Of a DNA stretch of 20,300 nucleotides, positions 7,734-13,936 are shown one piece after another. The position numbers were made by a program, and so were the translations under genes. Source of the DNA: Candidatus Bathyarchaeota archaeon (GTDB taxonomy: Archaea > Thermoproteota > Bathyarchaeia > Bathyarchaeales > Bathyarchaeaceae); the NCBI GenBank assembly GCA_029883255.1, contig JAOUJL010000014.1:1-20300 (forward strand). Direction: 5' to 3'. Each line of letters begins with the position of its first letter. Position 1 is the stretch's first letter. The notes below the pieces were generated by a model that had not been told where the DNA came from, made no database searches, and worked only from the letters and a program-made list of their open reading frames with translations.

Positions 7734-9017
7734 ATGTCTGACTTCAGAAAGCTTTGGCTTCTTTTTCAGTTAAGGCGTAATGCTTGGCGAAAGACAGAAG
7801 ACCTTCTGAAAATTCAAGAGAAAAAGCTTCGAGCAATCATTAAGCATGCATACGAAAACGTCGAGTTCTACCATAAGAAATTTGATTCGTTAGGTTTGAA
7901 GCCAAGTGATGTCAAGAACGTCGAAGACTTGAAGAAACTTCCGATGATATCGAAGAAAGAAATACGCGACAATTATCCTGAGGGAATTGTGGCTAAAGGG
8001 GTTGATATTAGGAAATGCAAGACGTATAGAACTTCTGGCTCCACGGGAATACCATTAACTATTCTTCTAGACAAAAGCGCGGAAGATTACAGAGCAGCCT
8101 TGTTCGGAAGACCATTCTTCGAATGCGGGTTGGGCCTTAGAGATAGAATGGTGGAAATTGTCGATGAAAGGCATGTCAAGCGAGATAAAGAGTGGTATCA
8201 ACGTCTAGGCCTTCTAGGAAGGCTTTACGTGCCTGCTACACAATCTGTCGATGAACAAATGCCCTTAATTGCCGCGTACAAACCTGACGCAATTTTTGGT
8301 TATTCTTCGTGGCTTCATCTTTTGGCAAAAACCATGAGAAAAGCCGAGAGTAAACAACTTTCCCCTAGACTAGTTTTTAGCACCGCTGAAATACTGACAC
8401 AAGAACAGAGAAAATGCATCGAGTCAACTTTCGAGGTTGATGTTCTTGACTTTTATGGATGCGTAGAAGTGGAAAGAGTGGCCTGGGAATGCCGAGAACA
8501 GGTGGGATATCACATGGATGTCGACTGTGTTGCAACAGAATTTGTGAAAGACGATGAAGAGGTTTCGCCGGGGGAAAGAGGAAATCTTATACTTACATGT
8601 CTTTGCAACTACGCTATGCCCTTAATAAGATACAATATTGGAGATATCGCTGTCCCAACTAACGAAAAATGTACCTGCGGGCGCGGGCTGCCTTTGATGA
8701 AAAATATCGAAGGAAGAGCCGATGACATGGTTATAGCACCTAGTGGGAAGATACTTGTGCCGGAAAATTTTGCCCAAATGATGCGGGCTATTTCTGGAAT
8801 CGGACAATACAAAGTAATCCAACAGAAAAAAGACGAGATAATAGTTCAAATAGTCAAAGGAACGGGTTTTTCCCAAAATACCGTCAAAATGGTTAGAGAA
8901 GAAATTAAAAGAATTCTCGGAAGCGACGTTCACGTTAAACCATTCATTGTTAGTGAAATAGAAAGAGACAAGTCTGGAAAACTCAGAGCTGTTGTAACTA
9001 AAGTTCCGATCTTTTAA
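7734..9017 (+). CDS. CapK/PaaK-type adenylate-forming ligase, paralog 2
   Basis: 427-residue homolog of the ligases at 5295 and 10137. It keeps TSGSTG, YGCVEVE, CTCGRGLPLM, GRADDM and the C-terminal SGKLRAVV lysine loop, so the catalytic residues for adenylation look intact. The RYDLGD motif of paralog 1 reads RYNIGD here, keeping the terminal Asp. The ATG at 7734 (MSDFRKLW) is preferred over a GTG at 7725 because all three paralogs then start at the same aligned position. The first 171 bases are about 92% identical by hand count to ligase 3, including a 61-base identical run, while the next 99 bases fall to about 69%. It follows the GT4 gene by 10 bases and precedes a FemAB-like gene. Confidence 0.85.
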   Translation: MSDFRKLWLLFQLRRNAWRKTEDLLKIQEKKLRAIIKHAYENVEFYHKKFDSLGLKPSDVKNVEDLKKLPMISKKEIRDNYPEGIVAKGVDIRKCKTYRTSGSTGIPLTILLDKSAEDYRAALFGRPFFECGLGLRDRMVEIVDERHVKRDKEWYQRLGLLGRLYVPATQSVDEQMPLIAAYKPDAIFGYSSWLHLLAKTMRKAESKQLSPRLVFSTAEILTQEQRKCIESTFEVDVLDFYGCVEVERVAWECREQVGYHMDVDCVATEFVKDDEEVSPGERGNLILTCLCNYAMPLIRYNIGDIAVPTNEKCTCGRGLPLMKNIEGRADDMVIAPSGKILVPENFAQMMRAISGIGQYKVIQQKKDEIIVQIVKGTGFSQNTVKMVREEIKRILGSDVHVKPFIVSEIERDKSGKLRAVVTKVPIF

Positions 9018-9067
9018 CCCCCTGATGTTTTAGTTACTAGAAAGTAAACGTTTGGTGTGTAGATGTA

Positions 9068-10123
9068 GTGGAAGTTAAAGAATCAGTTTCAGACTATATG
9101 CGTTTCTTAGAATGTTCATCACTGGCAAATGCATTTCAGTCTCGCCAGTTTTGTGAATTATGGAGGAAGATTGGGTGGGATCCTTTTGTTCTCGGTGTTG
9201 TGAATGGAGAAAATTGCTACGGAGGGCTTCTAGCCTATGTTCCTCATAGCATTCCGGTTGTCTCACAATTTTTCTTGAGAACATTCGTCTATTTTGGACC
9301 CCTTGTTGAACCACGGAACAACCCAAAAGTCTTGGATTTATTGTTAAGTTCCCTTTGTGTTAAAGCTAAACGACAAGGTGCTATGAGAATAGATGTTAGG
9401 GCGCCCATTCTGTTTCCACAACAAGATGAGGTTTTTTTACGAAACGGGTTTGTGAGGTACGATGTGGGAGGCGAGTATTCAGTTCATATTAATTTGAGAA
9501 AAGAGGTTGATGCTCTCTGGAGTGACGTGAAAAGTGGATGTCGTAAGAGAATTAAGAGGGCTATTCGTAAAGGCATAGTAGTAAGAAAGGTAGAAACCGT
9601 ACGAGAATTGAAGGAATTTTATCAGATATATCTTACGACAGCTCGAAGACGAAGTTTCTTTCCATTCCCGTTTCAATTTTTCGAGGTCTTGTGGACCCAA
9701 CTGGAGCCGCGAGGACTTGCACAGTTATTGATAGCTTTGAATAACATGTCCGTAATAGCTGGTAGGGTTAACGTAAAATTCCGTGGGAAAGTGACTACTT
9801 TTATTAGTTGTTCTTTGAAAGAGTTTTGGAAGTTAAACCCTAATCATGCACTGCTGTGGCATTCTATTGTTAAAAGCAAAGAAGAAAATGCACATACCTT
9901 TAGTATAATGCACTTACAAAGCTCAAAACCAAAATCTTCAGATGCAATTGACTACCATACATTCAAAACCAGTTTTGGCGGTTCCTTGGTGAAGGAAAGC
10001 GCATTTTATTACCGTGTTGTTTCACCAGTGAAGTTTCATTTGTTTCGAGGAATTAGCAGTCTCCTTGAAAAACAAGTTCAAAATCTTCAGAGAATACGAT
10101 ACTTCGCGAGACTGAAGAATTGA
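9068..10123 (+). CDS. FemAB-like GNAT-fold acyl/aminoacyl transferase
   Basis: 351-residue protein resembling the FemAB/peptidoglycan-bridge and BioF2-like branch of the GNAT superfamily, which moves amino acids or acyl groups onto amino groups of surface polymers. Supporting features are two GNAT-like halves, the segment GCRKRIKRAIRKGIVVRKVE after HINLRKEVDALW (typical of the R-x-x-I-x-x-A step), and the final substrate-fold segment DYHTFKTSFGG. No signal peptide or membrane helix is present, so it is cytoplasmic. GTG 9068 is used; an ATG at 9101 would remove 11 residues. It is the only acyltransferase-type gene between three acid-activating ligases, which makes it a candidate acceptor enzyme for their products. 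Donor (aminoacyl-tRNA, acyl-CoA or acyl-AMP) is unknown. Confidence 0.7.
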   Translation: MEVKESVSDYMRFLECSSLANAFQSRQFCELWRKIGWDPFVLGVVNGENCYGGLLAYVPHSIPVVSQFFLRTFVYFGPLVEPRNNPKVLDLLLSSLCVKAKRQGAMRIDVRAPILFPQQDEVFLRNGFVRYDVGGEYSVHINLRKEVDALWSDVKSGCRKRIKRAIRKGIVVRKVETVRELKEFYQIYLTTARRRSFFPFPFQFFEVLWTQLEPRGLAQLLIALNNMSVIAGRVNVKFRGKVTTFISCSLKEFWKLNPNHALLWHSIVKSKEENAHTFSIMHLQSSKPKSSDAIDYHTFKTSFGGSLVKESAFYYRVVSPVKFHLFRGISSLLEKQVQNLQRIRYFARLKN

Positions 10124-10136
10124 GGGTGGATTGAAA

Positions 10137-11429
10137 GTGTCTGACTTCAGAAAGTTTTTGCTTCTTTTTCAGTTGAGGCGTAATGCTTGGCGAAAGACAG
10201 AAGACCTTCTGAAAATTCAAGAGAAAAAGCTTCGAGAAATTGTCAAGCATGCATACGAAAATGTCGAGTTCTACCATAAAAAGTTTGATTCGTTAGGTTT
10301 AAAACCTGATGATGTGCAAACAGTCAAAGATTTAAAGAAGCTTCCAACAGTAACAAAGCAAGAAATTCAAGATAGCTATCCTGCTGAAACAGTAGCTAAA
10401 GGATTCACCGTTGAAAAGCTCAAAAAGTACACAACTTCTGGATCTACGGGTATGCCTCTTACAGTGGCCTTCGATGGGGAAGCTGAGGACTTTAGGGCTG
10501 CAGTGTTTGGTAGACCCTTCTTTGAATGTGGCTTGGGTCTTAGAGATAAGATGATGGTTGTTGGAGACGTTCGGCATTTTCCAAACAGTACGACTTGGTA
10601 TCAGAAGATGGGATTCCTGAAAAGAGCTTATTTGTCGGCAACCGTCCCTGTTGAGAATAACATTCCTTTGATTACCAGATATGATCCTGACGCTATCTTT
10701 GCATATTCTTCCTATATTCTGCTGCTAGCTCATGCGGTCAAAAAGCTAGGGGTTCGAGAAGTTATGCCAGATTTGGTTTTCGGTACCGCAGAAATCATGA
10801 CAAAGGAAACTAGAAATATTGTTAAATCGGTTTTTAGCACTGAAATCCTTGACCTCTATGGTTGTGTTGAAACTGAACGTTTGGCGTGGGAGTGCAGGGA
10901 ACATGTTGGGTATCACATGGATATAGACAGCACAGTTATCGAATTTGTGAAAGATGGCGAAGAAGTTGCTCCTGGAGAGTCTGGTCAAATCGTCCTGACG
11001 TGTCTTTACAATAAAGCAATGCCTTTAATAAGGTATGCCGTCGGAGACGTAGGAACTCCCACAGAGGAAAAATGCCCTTGTGGCAGAGGACTGCCTTTAA
11101 TGAAGAATATTGTCGGCAGAACAGATGACCTAGTGCTTGGATTCGATGGCAGAATTATCGTTCCGCAAAACTTTGCCAACATCATGCGGAACATACCCGG
11201 CATAGCACAGTTCAGGGTGATTCAGGAGAATGAAAACTTAATAATTGTGCAGCTGGTAAAGGGAAAGAACTTTTCGGAAGTGACGATTCAACGAGTGATA
11301 AGAGACGTAAAAGAAGTCGTCGGAAGCGATGTAACGGTGGAGCCCACAATTGTGGACGAAATCGAGAAGGACCATTCAGGAAAAATACGTGCCGTCGTAT
11401 CCAAGGTTCATAGCTCTAAAATATTCTAG
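10137..11429 (+). CDS. CapK/PaaK-type adenylate-forming ligase, paralog 3
   Basis: 430-residue third copy. Motifs present: TSGSTGMPLTV, YGCVETE, RYAVGD, CPCGRGLPLM, GRTDD and HSGKIRAVV with the expected C-terminal lysine. GTG 10137 is chosen over TTG 10131 because GAGGGTGGA ends 6 bases before it and because MSDFRKF then aligns with the start of ligase 2. The 5' end is nearly the same as ligase 2 at DNA level; the remainder has diverged, including the region between TSGSTG and the YGCVE motif that shapes the acid pocket in this superfamily. Different substrates for the three copies are therefore plausible. It follows the FemAB-like gene by 13 bases. Confidence 0.85.
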   Translation: MSDFRKFLLLFQLRRNAWRKTEDLLKIQEKKLREIVKHAYENVEFYHKKFDSLGLKPDDVQTVKDLKKLPTVTKQEIQDSYPAETVAKGFTVEKLKKYTTSGSTGMPLTVAFDGEAEDFRAAVFGRPFFECGLGLRDKMMVVGDVRHFPNSTTWYQKMGFLKRAYLSATVPVENNIPLITRYDPDAIFAYSSYILLLAHAVKKLGVREVMPDLVFGTAEIMTKETRNIVKSVFSTEILDLYGCVETERLAWECREHVGYHMDIDSTVIEFVKDGEEVAPGESGQIVLTCLYNKAMPLIRYAVGDVGTPTEEKCPCGRGLPLMKNIVGRTDDLVLGFDGRIIVPQNFANIMRNIPGIAQFRVIQENENLIIVQLVKGKNFSEVTIQRVIRDVKEVVGSDVTVEPTIVDEIEKDHSGKIRAVVSKVHSSKIF

Positions 11430-11459
11430 GCGAACGGCATGCGCGTGCTAAGGTAGGTA

Positions 11460-12422
11460 GTGTCTGTGAAACTGACAGAAAAAAAAGTTATGATTACGGG
11501 TGGGGCTGGCTTTATCGGGTCCCATTTGACAGATAGGCTTCTTGAATTGGAAAACGAAGTTGTTGTCTATGACAATTTTGATGACTATTACACAGGGAAA
11601 AGAGAGAATCTGAAAAAGGTCACGAAAAGCCCGCGTTTTAAACTTATAGAAGCAGACATACTTGACCACAAAAAATTGTCGGCTTCAATAAGCGACGTGG
11701 ATATTGTTTTTCATCTTGCTGCCCAACCTGGTGTACGTTTCTCGACCCAAAACCCTTGGAAGACAAACAAAGTGAATGTTGATGGAACGCTTAATGTTCT
11801 CCTTGCCTCTCTGAAGAGTGACGTCGAAAAGATTGTAGTTGCTTCCTCATCTTCCGTTTATGGCGTGCCGATATATCTTCCCTGCGATGAAAATCACCCA
11901 ACCCAGCCAATTTCACTCTACGGCGCCAGTAAACTTGCAGCAGAAAAATACTGTGACACTTTTTTCAGAATATTTAAGCTTCCGGTAACAGTGCTACGTT
12001 ATCATACGGTTTACGGGCCGAGGCAGCGTCCAGACATGGCTATATACAAATTTGCAGAGGCGTTGTTTCATGGAAACCCTCCGATCATTTTCGGCGATGG
12101 CAATCAAACAAGGGATTTCACATATGTGTCTGATGCTGTTGAAGGTACAATACTCGCCGCTGAAAGCGAAGATAGCACAGGAGAGAGGTTTAACATAGGC
12201 AGTGGTTCAAAAGTTTCAGTGAATTACGTGGTTGAACTGATGAAGAAGCTTATGGACAGAGTTGACATTAATCAGGTTTATATTTCACCTCAAATTGGCG
12301 ACGTTCCAGAAACCCAAGCAGATATTCGAAAAGCGAGAGAAAATCTAGGCTATTGTCCTAAGTGGAGTTTCGATGAAGGGTTGAAAACTTTTTTAGAATC
12401 GCATTTTACTAAAAAGCGGTAG
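11460..12422 (+). CDS. NAD-dependent nucleotide-sugar 4-epimerase (extended SDR)
   Basis: 320-residue extended short-chain dehydrogenase: GGAGFIG at 14-20, HLAAQPGVRFST near 85-96, ASSSSVYG, the catalytic Tyr154/Lys158 in YGASK, RYHTVYGPRQRPDMA, and FGDGNQTRDFTYVSDA. This set is typical of UDP-hexose or UDP-hexuronate 4-epimerases; AAQPGVR resembles the AAQAGVR of UDP-glucuronate 4-epimerases, so UDP-galacturonate is one candidate product given the UDP-glucose dehydrogenase upstream. UDP-galactose is the other. GTG 11460 lies 5 bases after an AGGT; a GTG at 11466 is also possible. The 30-base gap before it holds a GCATGCGCGTGC motif. Confidence 0.85.
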   Translation: MSVKLTEKKVMITGGAGFIGSHLTDRLLELENEVVVYDNFDDYYTGKRENLKKVTKSPRFKLIEADILDHKKLSASISDVDIVFHLAAQPGVRFSTQNPWKTNKVNVDGTLNVLLASLKSDVEKIVVASSSSVYGVPIYLPCDENHPTQPISLYGASKLAAEKYCDTFFRIFKLPVTVLRYHTVYGPRQRPDMAIYKFAEALFHGNPPIIFGDGNQTRDFTYVSDAVEGTILAAESEDSTGERFNIGSGSKVSVNYVVELMKKLMDRVDINQVYISPQIGDVPETQADIRKARENLGYCPKWSFDEGLKTFLESHFTKKR

Positions 12423-12427
12423 CGCAT

Positions 12428-12435
12428 GGAGGATC
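12428..12435 (+). promoter_or_regulatory. Ribosome binding site supporting a TTG start
   Basis: GGAGGATC lies nine bases upstream of the TTG at 12445 in the short spacer after the epimerase stop. It is close to the archaeal 16S complement and is the main support for that start, since the protein has no early ATG. Confidence 0.6.
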
Positions 12436-12444
12436 GTAACCAAT

Positions 12445-13548
12445 TTGTATTTGCTCGTGGTTGCAATCGTTTGCATAACCACTTCAATTTTAGCTTGGAC
12501 TTATGGAATTTACCCTTTAGTAGTCTGCTTTCTCTCGAAGAAGATAGGAACACCATTAAACAAAAAGATCGCCTTCTTTCCTTCTTTGTCAATAATAATT
12601 CCAACTTACAACGAGGAAAGCGTTATTGAACAAAAGATAAAAAATACGTTGCAAGTTGACTATCCAAAGGATCGCCTTGAAATAATCCTTATTGACTCAA
12701 AGAGTACGGACGAGACAGTAGAAATAGCTCAGAAATACAGCGAAATCACTGTAATCCAAGAAGAAAAACGGTGGGGAAAATCTCACGCAATTAATGTAGT
12801 GCTAGAGCATGTTAGTGGCGACATTGTACTTCTTACCGATGCGGACTGCTTAATTTCGCAAGATGCTCTCAAAATTGCTATGAGCAACTTTTATGACCAA
12901 TCTGTAGGAGCAGTTGCGGCAATCCCCTTCTCAGTTTCAAGAAAGGAAAGGTCTAAGATGCATGTCTTTATTAGTAAATGCGAAAGCTCGGTAGATTCTA
13001 TTGTTTCCGGCGTGGGAAGGTTTCTTGTTTTCAGGAGAGCCTTAGTACCTAGAATTGATGAAAGATGCTTAGCCGACGATTTTGAAATCAGCTTAACAGT
13101 CAGGGATTCAGGAAAGAGGGTTGTTTTTGACCCGAATGTAAAGGTTTACGAATCGGACTCGCCCAGTTTCAAGTTATGGTATCAGCAAATTGTTCGCCGA
13201 ACAGTTACAGGACTCACTACGCTGTCTCATCATTTTAATATTGTATTGAATCCATCCTACGGTTTGTTTGGATTATTATTTTTTCCTTCTAGGGTATTTC
13301 TGCCAAAACTCACACCAATACTAATAATTGTGCTACTTGTCTCATTAGGTATTTTGGACTTTCAACTATTACTGTTTCTTACTGCAATTGGTATGCTAGT
13401 GCTCGGATTTTGGAGGCCTTCAAGACGATATTTGGCGATACAATTCGCTGTTTTACATGCCCTTCTTCTTTTTTTCTTGGGAAGATATTCTCCAGCGTGG
13501 AAAAAAGAACCACACGGGATTGACGAAGTGAAAAGCACGCAGTTTTAG
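12445..13548 (+). CDS. Membrane GT2 glycosyltransferase, processive-synthase type
   Basis: 367 residues: one N-terminal membrane helix (about 2-28), a cytoplasmic GT-A domain, then roughly three C-terminal membrane helices (from about 275, with FLPKLTPILIIVLLVSLGIL and later segments). The catalytic domain shows IIPTYNEES at 51-59, TDAD at 131-134, ADDFE at 210-214 in place of the usual EDxxL-type acid motif, and QQIVRR at 247-252 where cellulose/hyaluronan/PgaC-type synthases have Q-x-x-R-W. Layout and motifs fit an enzyme that builds a glycan chain at the inner face of the membrane and may extrude it, but single-addition enzymes of similar shape exist. TTG 12445 is supported by the GGAGGATC upstream; TTG 12451 or GTG 12457 would trim only the first helix. 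Confidence 0.85.
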   Translation: MYLLVVAIVCITTSILAWTYGIYPLVVCFLSKKIGTPLNKKIAFFPSLSIIIPTYNEESVIEQKIKNTLQVDYPKDRLEIILIDSKSTDETVEIAQKYSEITVIQEEKRWGKSHAINVVLEHVSGDIVLLTDADCLISQDALKIAMSNFYDQSVGAVAAIPFSVSRKERSKMHVFISKCESSVDSIVSGVGRFLVFRRALVPRIDERCLADDFEISLTVRDSGKRVVFDPNVKVYESDSPSFKLWYQQIVRRTVTGLTTLSHHFNIVLNPSYGLFGLLFFPSRVFLPKLTPILIIVLLVSLGILDFQLLLFLTAIGMLVLGFWRPSRRYLAIQFAVLHALLLFFLGRYSPAWKKEPHGIDEVKSTQF

Positions 13549-13932
13549 TATAAGAGTCGCTACCCTTATGACCATTAATCCTTTAATTCAGAGAGATGCT
13601 CGGGATGTTTACTACCGCTCTATGCGATTAACTTTTTGCATCGTCGGTGATAAGTTCCATACCATTCATTTTTGCGATCTTCTCTAACCTTTGGAGAAGA
13701 TTTTGCTCATTCAGGTGGTAGACCTGAATTCCTGGTTCTTCTACGCTCTTACAAAACACAAACCTGCATGGGAAAAAAAGAGGAGCATTTACCAATTCTT
13801 AAAGGGTCAGATGTAGATCAATATGAAAAATGTCATTTTGATCTTTGCGCCTCGCCCTGATACTGAAGTGTTAGGATGCGGAGGAACAATAACTCAGAAA
13901 TGTGCGCGCCCAAGACTTAGGGAGGAAGTCCT
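13549..13932 (+). other. Intergenic stretch filled with gene remnants
   Basis: This 384-base gap has no intact gene that I can support. It contains a plus-strand open frame interrupted by one TAA (13568-13816) and then the N-terminal fragment of a PIG-L-type deacetylase (13823-13936), both on the same strand as the flanking operon. A TGTGCGCGCC motif lies at 13900-13909, where deacetylase similarity ends, and GGGAGG at 13920-13925 serves the next gene. The arrangement suggests one or two deleted operon members. Confidence 0.6.
13568..13816 (+). pseudogene. Decayed reading frame with one internal stop, possibly a methyltransferase C-terminus
   Basis: Starting at ATG 13568, the frame stays open except for a TAA at 13685-13687 and stops at 13814-13816, about 81 codons in all. 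The two halves read as plausible protein: DKFHTIHFCDLL, then after the stop PLEKILLIQVVDLNSWFFYA and PAWEKKRSIYQFL. The pattern of His-x-x-x-Phe followed by an LEK helix and a VVDL strand recalls the C-terminal end of class I SAM methyltransferases, but the match is weak. Alternatively the second half could be a short independent ORF from TTG 13691. I read it as a remnant because it sits directly before another clear remnant. Confidence 0.35.
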
Positions 13933-13936
13933 ATGA
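13823..13936 (+). pseudogene. PIG-L/LmbE deacetylase N-terminal remnant
   Basis: A 37-codon frame from ATG 13823 whose first 26 residues match the start of the PIG-L/LmbE zinc N-acetylglucosamine deacetylase family: MKNVILIFAPRPDTEVLGCG followed by GTITQK. The family motif is normally APHPDDE; here the zinc-binding His is Arg and the second Asp is Thr, so the metal site is destroyed. After Lys26 the similarity ends and the frame runs into the next gene's ribosome site, stopping at 13936. Intact members have roughly 200 or more residues. This is a truncated, mutated remnant of a glycan-modifying gene, consistent with its surroundings. Confidence 0.65.

Noticed and set aside
7734..10307. Treating the ligase 2/ligase 3 repeat as ends of a mobile element
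   Set aside because: The repeat lies inside coding sequence in frame, without transposase, terminal inverted repeats or target duplication.
5295..11429. Reading the three ligases as phenylacetate-CoA ligases or coenzyme F390 synthetases
   Set aside because: They belong to the same superfamily, but no phenylacetate degradation or methanogenesis gene is nearby and all neighbours act on glycans.
13672..13860. A 62-codon plus-strand open frame between the GT2 and DUF2206-like genes
   Set aside because: It overlaps the better-supported remnants in other frames, including the PIG-L motif, and shows no motif of its own beyond a weak resemblance to methylase-type GSDV segments.
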